This document shows positions 51,971-61,249 of a stretch of DNA of 64,000 nucleotides, in pieces. Made by a program: the position numbers and the translations under genes. The notes under the pieces are model-generated. The model saw only the letters and a list, made by a program, of their open reading frames with translations. It did no database searches and was not told where the DNA came from. Every line of letters begins with the position of its first letter. Position 1 is the stretch's first letter. The stretch comes from PXAP01 sp046483315 (GTDB lineage: Bacteria > Bacteroidota > Bacteroidia > Bacteroidales > PUMT01), in assembly GCA_046483315.1 (NCBI GenBank), contig JAWODJ010000112.1:4784-68783 (forward strand), in the 5' to 3' direction.

Positions 51971-53101
51971 ATGAAATTAAAACTTTTTACACTGCTTCTT
52001 GTTTCCGGGTTCATATTTGCATCCTGTGAGAAGGAAGATGATACATTAAACTTTAAAAACGCAAAAACAAAATTTTCCGGTGAAGAGGATATTGAGATCC
52101 TGGCAATGAAATCAGAGTCCGGTCCCACCCAGGTCAGATTACTTGCAGGGCAACATATGGAAGTTGGCTCTGTAACTGTTACAAATGATGATGATTTCCT
52201 CTACGTTACCTACAGCACTGAAGGATTCGGATGGACCATTACCGAAACTCATCTGCATATAGGCAATGACAAAGAAGACTTTCCTTTTGCGGGTCGGACC
52301 AGCAATCCCGTTCCGGGGAATTTTGACTACGCCGGAAATCATGACTTCTTAACTGAAGTTACCTACACTGTTGAAAAAGAGAAGCTGCCCGAACTGCAGG
52401 CAAATGGCCTGTTTTATATTGCGGCTCATGCAGTAGTCAACGGAGGCAGCACAGAAGACATTGACAGTTTCGCAGAGGTTCTGCCCGATTCTGCTACGGT
52501 AAGTGTGTTATATCCGCAGGCAGGCGGACAGGCATACTTTCCCGAGGTATATATCAGCAACGGCTCTTCCCTCGACGGAACCTACGTGGGATGGTGCGTT
52601 GAAACATCATTTCCCATCAGCCAGGATCCTGCAGAATATGAGGCAAAAGTGTTTTCAAGCTATGAGTCGTTTGAAGCCGCCCAGGTTGATTATCCTGAAA
52701 GCTTCTTCAACAAGATAAACTGGATAATAAACCAAAAATTTGCCGGTAAAGAATCTCAAAGCGGAGGTACTTTTACTTATGGTGATGTTCAGCGTGCCAT
52801 ATGGACTGTTCTGGATGACGGATTTCCCCCTTCCAATGCAGACGGACTGAAGGAGTGGTCGCAGGACAGGGTTGACGAGATTCTTGCACTTGGCCATGCA
52901 GATGAATTTGAGAATTACAGGCCTGGTTGCGGAGATATTTTTGCTATAGTGTTTGAAATCAAAGATGCGCAAAACATTATTATCGAATTCCCTGTACCCT
53001 GTAAATCCGAAGGAGATGAAACTGCCTGGGGTGAAGGTGTCCGTTTTAACGAAAGAGGTGGAAACTGGGCAATGTGGTTTGTACACGGCTGGAATTACTA
53101 A
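51971..53101 (+). CDS. Lipoprotein with a predicted internal thioester domain
   Basis: A 376-residue lipoprotein; the ATG at 51971 gives a signal peptide with lipobox FASC (C19), while the upstream TTG at 51947 would spoil it. Residues 45-170 form a beta-rich N-terminal domain. From about 175 the protein carries the two hallmark motifs of a thioester domain (TED): a Cys motif GWCVE (C209) and a Gln motif DVQRAIW (Q274), with FFNKINWIINQKF between, like the ITxIINNGY helix of TED adhesins. In Gram-positive TED proteins the Cys and Gln side chains form a bond that couples covalently to a host surface. Bacteroidota cases are less known. The gene is a single transcription unit ending in a strong hairpin at 53128. 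Confidence 0.65.
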   Translation: MKLKLFTLLLVSGFIFASCEKEDDTLNFKNAKTKFSGEEDIEILAMKSESGPTQVRLLAGQHMEVGSVTVTNDDDFLYVTYSTEGFGWTITETHLHIGNDKEDFPFAGRTSNPVPGNFDYAGNHDFLTEVTYTVEKEKLPELQANGLFYIAAHAVVNGGSTEDIDSFAEVLPDSATVSVLYPQAGGQAYFPEVYISNGSSLDGTYVGWCVETSFPISQDPAEYEAKVFSSYESFEAAQVDYPESFFNKINWIINQKFAGKESQSGGTFTYGDVQRAIWTVLDDGFPPSNADGLKEWSQDRVDEILALGHADEFENYRPGCGDIFAIVFEIKDAQNIIIEFPVPCKSEGDETAWGEGVRFNERGGNWAMWFVHGWNY

Positions 53102-53127
53102 TACAAAGAAAACTTAATATATAATAC

Positions 53128-53160
53128 CAGATACCCCGGACAATTGGTTCGGGGTATCTG
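53128..53160 (+). terminator. Strong hairpin after the thioester-domain lipoprotein gene
   Basis: CAGATACCCCG (53128-53138) and CGGGGTATCTG (53150-53160) pair perfectly over 11 bp, extended by three inner pairs (one G-T) around a 5-nt loop. It lies 27 bp after the stop. There is only a weak T-rich tail, so it may also protect the mRNA 3' end. Confidence 0.7.
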
Positions 53161-53251
53161 CTTATAAATGGTTTAATAACTCAGGATGTAAACATTTAAG
53201 AGAAAAATTTGTCACTAATACCAGCTTATATAACATAATTTATCCGGAAAC

Positions 53252-54439
53252 ATGAAACGTATAGAACTTATCGATGCACTGAGGGGCTTTGCCTTATTTC
53301 TCATACTTATCTTCCATTCCTATGGCGGGTTCGGAACAGGAGTATATGGAGATGAGGGCATTTTCAAAATCGGAAAAATCGACCCCTTCGTGACACAGTT
53401 CATGTTTCTGTTTGTCATAGGAAAGGCATTTGCATTATTCTCGATAATGTTCGGCTTCAGTTTCTTCATCCAGATGGACAGAAGCTCTTCAAAAGGCGAG
53501 GATTTTTCACTGGTTTTTGCCCGCAGGCTTTTCATTCTGCTTGTCATAGGTTATTTGCACTCCCTGATATACAGGGGCGACATCCTGACCAAATACGCGG
53601 TTATAGGTTTCGTCCTGCTGTTATTCTCAAAAATCAGCAACAGGGTTTTAATAATCCTTGCCGTTCTTTTTTTAATGCAAATACCACTGATCTATTCGAT
53701 TATTCAAAGCATCAACATGCCTGCCTCCGAAATCAGCACACTCAACGATCAGGCAGTGTGGGACAATATACTGGCAGCCTATACTTCAGGATCATTTATT
53801 GATGTTGTCAGAGTGAATATGTGGACTGCCTTTATTGAGATCTGGAAGTTAAATATCTTATCGGGGCGTATCCTCCTGATAACGGGATACTTCATACTCG
53901 GCCTTTTACTGGGTAGAAGCAGGTTCTTTGAAAATATTGAAGCAAACCGTAAATATCTCAGGTACTCATTACTTACCGGCATCATGGTTTATGCAGCCCT
54001 GAGAATCCTGAGGTCCGTCCACACCGGCTTAACCGGCTTGCCGCCGCACACCGGCGAGATGATTTCCGGTCTTCTTAACGACTATATGGATATTTTCTTC
54101 ACAGTTGCCTTACTTTCCGCCTTCATACTCATATACCAGAACTCATTTGTCAGGAGAGGCCTTAATTTACTTGTTCCTTACGGGAGAATGGGGCTTACTT
54201 CATATGTTTTCCAGGGTCTGATCGGAATTTTTGTATTTTATGGCTTCGGACTGGCTTTCCATAAATATTCGGCCCCCCTTTTCAGTGTTATTACCGGTTT
54301 GGCAATACTTGCAATACAATTGCTGTTTTCACATTTCTGGTTAAAGCATTATGCCTACGGCCCTATTGAATGGGTGTGGAGGTCACTGACCTATCCCGGC
54401 CGCAATATCCCCCTGAAACGCTCATCCGGCAGACAATAA
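53252..54439 (+). CDS. DUF418-family inner-membrane protein
   Basis: A 395-residue polytopic protein with about nine or ten membrane helices. The N-terminal RIELIDALRGFALFLILIFH is the conserved opening shared by DUF418 and related acyltransferase-3-like families. It continues with RLFILLVIGYLHSLIYRGDIL and has a C-terminal block PYGRMGLTSYVFQGLIGIFVFY, SHFWLKHYAYGPIEWVWRSLTY, which is specific for DUF418 (YeiB-like). The role of the family is not known; membrane-lipid or glycan acylation is often suggested. It has its own spacing on both sides, so it is probably a single-gene unit. Confidence 0.85.
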   Translation: MKRIELIDALRGFALFLILIFHSYGGFGTGVYGDEGIFKIGKIDPFVTQFMFLFVIGKAFALFSIMFGFSFFIQMDRSSSKGEDFSLVFARRLFILLVIGYLHSLIYRGDILTKYAVIGFVLLLFSKISNRVLIILAVLFLMQIPLIYSIIQSINMPASEISTLNDQAVWDNILAAYTSGSFIDVVRVNMWTAFIEIWKLNILSGRILLITGYFILGLLLGRSRFFENIEANRKYLRYSLLTGIMVYAALRILRSVHTGLTGLPPHTGEMISGLLNDYMDIFFTVALLSAFILIYQNSFVRRGLNLLVPYGRMGLTSYVFQGLIGIFVFYGFGLAFHKYSAPLFSVITGLAILAIQLLFSHFWLKHYAYGPIEWVWRSLTYPGRNIPLKRSSGRQ

Positions 54440-54603
54440 TTCCCTCTTTTGTAATCTGACCATAACCCTGTATGTCAGCATACATCGGCAAGAGAATTGA
54501 AGAAATTTCCGGTAAAATCAGAAACCTTATTCTGTTATCATCCGTATACAATTTTATTTCCCCCGGTTACAAGAGCTGAATACATTATCTTAAAACAAAA
54601 AAC

Positions 54604-56025
54604 ATGAAAACAAAAATCGCCCGCTTCAGCGGCATTGGCATTATACTGCCGGTTATAATGATGATTCTTCCCCTTAACAGCTGCGACAAGGAAAATGACA
54701 GCTTCAGGAATGAAACAACAGTTGAGGGAAGAATAGGCTTTCTTGACATTATTGATGCAAGGTCCCTTATTATTGCCCCCGGTAGCGGAATGCTCAAATC
54801 GGGAGGAAATATCAAATCGGCCCAGGCCGGAAACTCCCTTTTCAAGATCACTGAAAACGGCTTTTTCGAAGAGATCAAATACTACCGTGTCGATACCATC
54901 TATATAGAGACAGAAGAAGGAGTTGAAATGCAGATCGACTCAACAGAGCTGACCAATGTGATCTATCCCGTACAGGTAGTCAATGCCACTGATGAATATA
55001 TCATTGCCACTTTTTATGAAGAACAAGAGGGTGATCAGTATCATCCTTTCGAATATCATTACCTCGCAAGGAAGTCCGACGGAGCAGTATTCTCCCTGCC
55101 GGGACAGATGCCAAGGCTGATAGATGAATACAATCATCACCATAATATGTTCAGGAATGAGGGACACGCAAGCATCCAGACCGATCAGGATGGCAATATC
55201 TATTATATCGGAGGGTGAACCATCTATAAGCTTGATATCAGTGACCCCGAAAACCTGACGCTGGAGGCACTTACAACAGAGACCTCTTCAGGATCAGGTG
55301 CCAACAATTTCAGGGTCACCAACGCGGGTAATATAGCTTTCCTTTCAGACGGCGTTATGTTCAGGTATAACACCGGACGCCTTCAATATCCTGAAAGATC
55401 AATCGGGCCTTTCTGGAAAGGGTTTGACAATAATCTGTACCATGAGTTCAAGCCGGAAATCACATTTGATTATCATGGTTACCCCTTCATAGAAAAAATA
55501 ATCTTTGAAAACGAAGATGCCTCTTTCGAGGAGGTTGGAATGATAGATCATCCCGATGCCGAATACTCCTCCGTCATTGCCGCCCATATATTCAAGCTTA
55601 AAAATCTGAACAAGATAATAATAGCAGGTTTCGGCCAGGATATGTGGCAGGGAGGAATGGCATGTGCCGAGGTTTACAATGATGAGATGGAGGTCAAGGG
55701 CTTCAGCCTGGCCGATCTGGGACTCACATCGGTCAATATCGGCATGAATTCCGACAATTACTATTACCTTGCCGGGATGGCAGGCAACCAGCCTTCACTT
55801 ATCAGGGTTGACCCCTCGGGGTTCCCTCATGTTGCCACCGACCTGATACCCAAAGGAGAACTTGATATTTACAAGATGATCGTTTCGGCCGATGATGTTG
55901 TCACTTTCCATGCACAGCGCATGTCCACCGGCAATATTATCATAGGAGAGATCTCCCCTGATGGTGACATCACCGAACTTGAAAATATAGGCAGCGAAGT
56001 GATGCAACTCGTAAGGATTCAGTAG
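54604..56025 (+). pseudogene. Lipoprotein gene interrupted by an in-frame TGA
   Basis: One continuous 473-codon reading frame apart from a single TGA at 55216-55218 (context IYYIGG-stop-TIYKLDIS). The start has a lipoprotein signal with lipobox PLNSC (C27). Both halves are in the same frame with no shift, and the downstream half runs on without another stop until 56025, where two stops follow (TAG TAG). Repeats of the type GNIYYIGG / NIAFLSDG and QDMWQGGMACAEVYN suggest a beta-propeller-like surface protein, but I do not recognise the family. Either a recent nonsense mutation (for example TGG or GGA to TGA), a sequencing error or readthrough would explain it. Function unknown. Confidence 0.75.
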
Positions 56026-56074
56026 TAGTAAAATCAACGGTTATCTGAGCGAGACGATAGGTGTAGAGCAGTTA

Positions 56075-59000
56075 TCAGGAATTCTCAATATCCCTGTGGT
56101 ACTCCTGCAGTGACTTAACCATATAGCTCCCGTTGAGGCGCTCCCTTATCCCCTCTGTGGCGGCATAAGCGGCTGCAGTGGTAGTGATATATGGTATATT
56201 GTGCTTTATAGCGGATTTCCTGATGTAGGAGTCGTCATATTCGCTCAGCCTGCCTGCCGGTGTGTTAACAATAAGGTCAATATGGCCATCCACAATTGCG
56301 TCGTTAATATTGGGCCGGTTCTCATGCAGCTTATTAATAAAGAGAGCCTTTATACCGTGGGCATGAAGAAACTTGCAGGTACCGCCTGTTGCCATGATCC
56401 TGAAACCAAGCCGGAGGAAGCTCCTGGCTGTCTTAAGTATCTTTTCCTTGTCGCGGTCCGCTATGGTAATCAGCACTGTGCCCGACACAGGAAGGGGTGT
56501 TTTGGTGGCTTCCTGCGATTTGAAAAATGCCATCCCGAAATTATCCGCCATACCCAGCACCTCGCCTGTAGAGCGCATCTCCGGACCAAGTACGGGGTCC
56601 ACTTCAGGAAACATGTTGAACGGGAATATTGACTCCTTCACGCCGAAATGTTTGATATTCTGCTTTTTGAGGTTGAAATCGCCAAGCTTTTTACCAAGTA
56701 TGATCTCAGTGGCAATTTTCGCCATCGGAATGTTGCATACCTTTGAAACCAGCGGAACGGTGCGCGAAGCACGCGGATTGGCCTCAAGTATATATACCAC
56801 ATCCTTATATATGGCATACTGTATGTTCATCAGTCCCGTCACCTTCATCTCAATTGCAATGCGGCGGGTATACTCCTCAATGGATTTTATCTGCTCCTCA
56901 GGTATGATCACCGGGGGAATAACACAGGCAGAATCGCCCGAGTGTATTCCCGCATACTCAATGTGCTGCATCACCGCAGGCACAAAAGCATCGGTGCCAT
57001 CGGCAATAGCATCAGCTTCAGCCTCTATGGCATCCTCAAGAAACATATCGATCAGCAACGGCCGGTCAGGTGTAATATCCACGGCAGCGGTAACATACTG
57101 CCTCAGCATCTCCTCATCTAGTATCACCTTCATACCACGGCCTCCGAGCACATATGAGGGGCGGACCATAAGGGGATAGCCTATCCTGCCGGCAATCTCT
57201 ATAGCCTCCTCGGGGTTGCGGGCCATGTCCGATGCCGGTTGAGGAATATCCAGCTTCTCCATGATCTTCCTGAAATGGTCGCGATCCTCGGCATGATCGA
57301 TGGTTCGCGGACTGGTCCCGATTATCCTCACTCCGTTCTCCTCCAGCTCCCTGGCAATATTAAGAGGAGTCTGGCCGCCAAACTGGACAATCACACCATC
57401 AACATCCTCCTTTCTGTATATACTCAACACATCCTCCACGGTAAGCGGTTCGAAATAGAGCCTCCCCGAAGTATCATAATCCGTCGATACAGTTTCCGGG
57501 TTACAGTTCACCATGATCGATTCGTACCCGGCATCCCTGATGGCAAAGGAGGCGTGCACACAGCAGTAGTCAAATTCAATGCCCTGCCCTATCCTGTTGG
57601 GTCCGCCTCCAAGCACCATGATACTTTTGCTACTGCCCGGCACAACCCTGTCAGTATCGTTATAAGTGGAATAGTAATAAGATGCATCGGCCCCGCTTAC
57701 AGGTATGGAGTCCCATGCTTCTTCCATGCCCATGGCAAGCCTCCTCTCACGAATTTCCCTTTCGGGGATACCGAGGATGCCGGCCAGGTATTTATCCGCA
57801 AAACCATCCTTTTTCCCCTGTACAAGCAGTTCATCCGGAAGCTCACTCCCCCTGAAGCTGATAATCTGCTCCTCAAGATCCACCAGTTCTTTCATCTGTT
57901 CAATAAACCATGACTTGATATGGGTTTTACCGTGCACCTCCTCAACCTTTGCACCCTTGCGCAGAGCTTCATACATGATAAACTGCCGTTCACTCGAAGG
58001 ATAATTAAGCATCACAAGGAGGTCATCAAGGCTTTTATTGTTGAAATCCTTTGCAAATCCCAACCCTGATCTACCATTCTCAAGGGAGCGAACAGCTTTC
58101 TGAAATGCCTCCTTGTAGTTCCTCCCTATGCTCATCACCTCTCCCACGGCCTGCATCTGTGTTCCCAGCTTATCCTCCAGTCCGTCAAATTTCTCAAATG
58201 CCCACTTGGCAAATTTCACCACCACATAATCGCCCCACGGCGTGTATCTCTCCAGAGTCCCTCCGCGCCAGTAGGGTATCTCATCGAGAGTAAGGCCCCC
58301 TGCCAGCAACGCCGATATCAGTGCAATGGGAAAACCCGTAGCCTTCGATGCTAGGGCTGAGGAACGCGATGTACGCGGGTTGATCTCAATCACCACCACA
58401 CGCCCTGTTTTCGGGTCGTGGGCAAACTGCACGTTTGTACCCCCTATGACACCGATATCTTCAACAATACGCCATGCATAATCCTGAAGCCTCTCCTGCA
58501 ATTCCTGTGATATGGTCAGCATGGGCGCCGTGCAGAAAGAATCGCCGGTATGAACCCCTATGGCATCAACATTTTCAATAAAGCATACGGTTATCATCTG
58601 GTTCTTTGCATCCCTCACCACCTCAAGCTCCAGCTCTTCCCATCCCAGCACCGACTCCTCAACCAGCACCTGGTTCACCATGCTGGCAGCAAGTCCGCGC
58701 GCAGCAATTTTCCTTAGCTCCTCAAGATTAAAAACCAGTCCCCCGCCGGTCCCCCCCAGTGTATATGCAGGACGGATCACCAGCGGGAAACCAAGTTCCG
58801 AGGCGACCTTTTCAGCATCCTCCAGGGAGTTAACTGCTGTTGACCGGGGCATATCAATCCCCAGGCCGGCCATTGAGTTTTTGAACTCGGTGCGGTCCTC
58901 CCCCTTCTCAATTGCCTTGAGGTTCACTCCAATAACCTCAACATTATATTTATCCAGAACCCCGCTGTTGGCCAGATTAAGTGAAAGGTTCAGGGCCGTC

Positions 59001-59278
59001 TGTCCGCCCAGGTTGGGCAACAGGGCATCGGGCCTCTCCTTTTTTATTATCTCGGTCAGTGCATATTCGTTAAGTGGTTCGACGTAGGTATGGTCCGCCA
59101 TCTCCGGATCGGTCATTATCGTTGCAGGGTTCGAATTAACCAGCACAATCTGGTATCCAAGCGAGCGCAATGCTTTGCAGGCCTGGGTTCCGGAATAGTC
59201 AAACTCACAGGCCTGGCCGATAACAATAGGCCCGGAGCCGATGATAAGTATTTTGTTGATGTCTTCTCTTTTGGGCAT
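56075..59278 (-). CDS. carB: Carbamoyl-phosphate synthase, large subunit
   Basis: A 1067-residue cytoplasmic enzyme making carbamoyl phosphate for pyrimidine and arginine synthesis from ammonia (via the CarA subunit), bicarbonate and two ATP. The two homologous ATP-grasp halves are clear: IGSGPIVIGQACEFDYSGTQACKAL at the N-terminus and LGGGPNRIGQGIEFDYCCVHASFA in the second half, with the allosteric MGS-like domain at the C-terminus (FRIMATGGTCKFLHAHG). carA is not adjacent. It is convergent with the interrupted lipoprotein gene, 49 bp away, and ordinary in codon use. Confidence 0.97.
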   Translation of the reverse strand: MPKREDINKILIIGSGPIVIGQACEFDYSGTQACKALRSLGYQIVLVNSNPATIMTDPEMADHTYVEPLNEYALTEIIKKERPDALLPNLGGQTALNLSLNLANSGVLDKYNVEVIGVNLKAIEKGEDRTEFKNSMAGLGIDMPRSTAVNSLEDAEKVASELGFPLVIRPAYTLGGTGGGLVFNLEELRKIAARGLAASMVNQVLVEESVLGWEELELEVVRDAKNQMITVCFIENVDAIGVHTGDSFCTAPMLTISQELQERLQDYAWRIVEDIGVIGGTNVQFAHDPKTGRVVVIEINPRTSRSSALASKATGFPIALISALLAGGLTLDEIPYWRGGTLERYTPWGDYVVVKFAKWAFEKFDGLEDKLGTQMQAVGEVMSIGRNYKEAFQKAVRSLENGRSGLGFAKDFNNKSLDDLLVMLNYPSSERQFIMYEALRKGAKVEEVHGKTHIKSWFIEQMKELVDLEEQIISFRGSELPDELLVQGKKDGFADKYLAGILGIPEREIRERRLAMGMEEAWDSIPVSGADASYYYSTYNDTDRVVPGSSKSIMVLGGGPNRIGQGIEFDYCCVHASFAIRDAGYESIMVNCNPETVSTDYDTSGRLYFEPLTVEDVLSIYRKEDVDGVIVQFGGQTPLNIARELEENGVRIIGTSPRTIDHAEDRDHFRKIMEKLDIPQPASDMARNPEEAIEIAGRIGYPLMVRPSYVLGGRGMKVILDEEMLRQYVTAAVDITPDRPLLIDMFLEDAIEAEADAIADGTDAFVPAVMQHIEYAGIHSGDSACVIPPVIIPEEQIKSIEEYTRRIAIEMKVTGLMNIQYAIYKDVVYILEANPRASRTVPLVSKVCNIPMAKIATEIILGKKLGDFNLKKQNIKHFGVKESIFPFNMFPEVDPVLGPEMRSTGEVLGMADNFGMAFFKSQEATKTPLPVSGTVLITIADRDKEKILKTARSFLRLGFRIMATGGTCKFLHAHGIKALFINKLHENRPNINDAIVDGHIDLIVNTPAGRLSEYDDSYIRKSAIKHNIPYITTTAAAYAATEGIRERLNGSYMVKSLQEYHRDIENS

Positions 59279-59466
59279 TAAATCAGAATTTTAAACCACC
59301 GGACACGGATGATCCGGAGAAAAATTATTTGTTAAAATAAAACCTGTGCGAAAATAAAAACCTTGCGAAAATAGTTTAAAATCCTGTAAAATTAAAAAAC
59401 CTCAACAGGGTATATTTCAAAAACCGGGAAAAAAACAGTGTTGAATACAACACTTATGAAGCATAT

Positions 59467-59667
59467 TTAATTATGCTTATTCAGCAGGGAGCGACATCTG
59501 TCGATTATAATTTTTATTCCTTCCACACTATCGAACAACACATTAATTCCTTCAATCTTTTCTAAGATTGACGCCGGATACTCGTGAGTTATGTCATTTC
59601 GTATCCTTCTGAGTTGCAACCAACTATGTGAGGAATCTAAAACACCTAATTTTTCAAGACGGTTCAA
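59467..59667 (-). pseudogene. HepT-like HEPN toxin, N-terminally deleted
   Basis: A 66-codon remnant. RLEKLGVLDSSHSWLQLRRIRNDITHEYP is the second half of a HepT-like HEPN RNase, with the catalytic R-x4-H motif RNDITH intact, followed by the last helices. Full-length relatives have about 70 more residues upstream, which here are missing: the first codon abuts the stop of mntA and there is no ATG, only a TTG at 59667. A short deletion fusing the end of mntA to the middle of hepT explains this. The product, if made, lacks the helix needed for dimerisation. Confidence 0.65.
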
Positions 59668-59985
59668 TCATAATTCAATTCCATTTGCCTGTGCTGTTTT
59701 AATGATCGGTAATTGACGATTATATCGGGTCTCTATCATCACGTCTATTTTTTGCTCACCGAGGAGAAACTCAAGTTTTGCCAGAAACTCAGATTTCTGC
59801 AGCATTATTTCTTTAGGATCAGGTTCATTGGATAATTTGATAAAAAGATCAATATCCCCTCCCTTCTTCAAATCATCGGTTCGTGAACCATATAAAAAGA
59901 CAATCGCTTTTTCACCCCAAACATCGCGGGCAGCACTCTTTATTATATCAATCTCTGATTTTGAAAGCCGCATATCCTGAGTCAT
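59668..59985 (-). CDS. mntA: MntA-like nucleotidyltransferase antitoxin
   Basis: A 105-residue polymerase-beta-fold protein. The core is GSRTDDLKKGGDIDLFI, giving the GSx10DxD signature of minimal nucleotidyltransferases, followed by LLGEQKIDVMIET (third acidic residue) and a complete C-terminus NGIEL. In HepT/MntA systems MntA adds AMP groups to HepT and silences its RNase. Its partner directly downstream is truncated, so this may be an orphan antitoxin. A perfect -7 box lies only 6 bp before the ATG, so the mRNA may be leaderless, or the second Met (M5, at 59973) is used. Confidence 0.85.
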   Translation of the reverse strand: MTQDMRLSKSEIDIIKSAARDVWGEKAIVFLYGSRTDDLKKGGDIDLFIKLSNEPDPKEIMLQKSEFLAKLEFLLGEQKIDVMIETRYNRQLPIIKTAQANGIEL

Positions 59986-59991
59986 TTATTA

Positions 59992-60038
59992 CAAAGATAT
60001 TGAAATACACTGCAAATTAAAATTGTATCACACAATTT
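59992..60038 (-). promoter_or_regulatory. Promoter and inverted repeat upstream of mntA
   Basis: On the minus strand TATCTTTG (59999-59992) is an exact -7 box. At 60020-60038, where the -33 element should be, there is a perfect 7-bp inverted repeat, AAATTGT and ACAATTT with a 5-nt spacer. This is a likely site for autoregulation. Confidence 0.5.
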
Positions 60039-60087
60039 CACATTTCTGCCAATCTCAACCCTGCCGGCAAGGGACTGTGATATTTTC

Positions 60088-60210
60088 TCACTCATCAAAA
60101 ATAACTCTGTTTCCGGCGGCATCAAAAAAGCTCAACAGGATCAATTGCCAGAAACTCCTGGGTTCATCTATCCTCTCTTTAACAAGCTTATAATGTGGTC
60201 TTAAAAACAC
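60088..60210 (-). pseudogene. Possible remnant of an AAA_14/DUF4143-type ATPase N-terminus
   Basis: A 40-codon minus-strand frame from GTG at 60210 to TGA at 60088. LRPHYKLVKERIDEPRSF resembles the N-terminal helix of Bacteroidota AAA_14/DUF4143 ATPases that normally leads into a GPRQVGKT P-loop; here the P-loop is absent and the frame runs into an unrelated tail (DAAGNRVIFDE). Likely a deletion relic; weak support because of its short length. Confidence 0.3.
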
Positions 60211-60221
60211 GTTTTACAATT

Positions 60222-60250
60222 TACTCAAATAATTGAGTATAATTACTCAA
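60222..60250 (+). promoter_or_regulatory. Triple 7-bp half-site array with 11-bp phasing
   Basis: TACTCAA (60222-60228), TTGAGTA (60233-60239) and TACTCAA (60244-60250) are perfect alternating repeats, each separated by 4 bp, so equal faces of the helix recur every 11 bp. This is typical of a cooperative repressor operator. No intact gene starts just downstream on either strand. Confidence 0.5.
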
Positions 60251-60445
60251 TTTAAAAACAAATTCAAACCAAATCCTGCTTCCGGGACAAAGTCTCATCT
60301 GAGGCATAAAGCTAAAAATGTTAAGCAGAGCATGAGAGTCAGGCCGAAGGTCAACAAAACGGCATGTTATCCCCGGCCGGCCCGGCGACAGGCAGAAGCC
60401 TGCAAGGTAATGCGATCAGTTTTCTGCCCGTAAAGGGGAATACGG

Positions 60446-61249
60446 TCACGCCTGCAGAAAAAACCTCACCACCCGGTCAGACCCGGCAACTACCCGAAAA
60501 GTCTTATCAAGGAGCTTTTCATCAACAACAAACCGTATATCATTTTCATCAATACCCTTTAAAACTCCCCCCGTTTCAGAGATCATCACCATAAACGGGG
60601 CAATATCCCATATCTTTGTATTCAAATTCACAACGCCGCCAAATTTCCCTTCAACCACATATAAAAAATCAATTAGAGAATTGGTAGCCCTGATATTCCT
60701 GGAGTGGGTAACCAGGGTTTTATAAACCTCAACCCCCTTCTTAAAGGATTCAGGATCATCCGATGAGTCCACACCAAAAGCAAACAGCATATCTTTCATC
60801 TCCCGGTTCTCTATTGGCGGAATTGGAGTGTCATTTTTGAATGCACCCTCACCCGCCCAGGCAAAATACAAATCATCCTGCACAGGCAGATATGCACCTC
60901 CCATAACAGGGGTGGTATCCATACACAGGGCTATCAGCGCACCGTACCAGGGCACGCCCGCTGCAAAATTCGATGTCCCGTCCACAGGATCGATAATCCA
61001 CGTATATTCCGAACCATTGAATATCAGTCCCTTCTCTTCCGAAACGATATTATGGGAAGGGAAGCTTTTTTGTATTATATCGATTATCACCCTTTCACAT
61101 TCAATATCCGCTTCGGTAACAATGCTGCTTTGAGATTCTTTATATTTTACATCCAGTGGTTTGTCGAAATAACTGAGCAACACTTCGCCCGATGCCCTCA
61201 ATGCATCGATCAGAACACTTTTCATTGCAGTTCCTTCTTTTAAATCCAT
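60446..61249 (-). CDS. suhB: Inositol monophosphatase family protein
   Basis: A 267-residue metal-dependent phosphatase. The three hallmark motifs are present: VSEEKG (metal-binding Glu), DPVDGTSNFAAGVPWYG and, near the C-terminus, KIWDIAPFMVMISETGG. Length and motif order suit inositol-1-phosphatase/SuhB, although the family also contains CysQ and fructose-1,6-bisphosphatase types, so the substrate is not certain. ATG at 61249 starts MDLKEGTAMK; the second Met (MKSVLID) is an alternative. It is a chromosomal housekeeping gene lying inside the otherwise mobile toxin-antitoxin island. Confidence 0.85.
   Translation of the reverse strand: MDLKEGTAMKSVLIDALRASGEVLLSYFDKPLDVKYKESQSSIVTEADIECERVIIDIIQKSFPSHNIVSEEKGLIFNGSEYTWIIDPVDGTSNFAAGVPWYGALIALCMDTTPVMGGAYLPVQDDLYFAWAGEGAFKNDTPIPPIENREMKDMLFAFGVDSSDDPESFKKGVEVYKTLVTHSRNIRATNSLIDFLYVVEGKFGGVVNLNTKIWDIAPFMVMISETGGVLKGIDENDIRFVVDEKLLDKTFRVVAGSDRVVRFFLQA

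Larger units (their letters stand above)
59986..60445. other. 460-bp gene-poor debris region
   Basis: It holds the mntA promoter, a possible ATPase remnant (60088-60210), an 11-bp-phased triple half-site (60222-60250) and a 22-bp match to the end of the MNT gene at 62.15 kb. A G+C-rich stretch near 60360-60430 contains no convincing gene; a 66-codon open frame from a TTG at 60233 has no coding character. Confidence 0.6.

Noticed and set aside
55216..55218. TGA recoding (selenocysteine or altered genetic code)
   Set aside because: TGA terminates many intact genes in this window, no hairpin of SECIS type was seen just downstream, and no Cys or Sec context is evident.
60233..60433. 66-codon open frame beginning inside the half-site array
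   Set aside because: Starts at TTG, is basic and disordered, and shows no coding character.
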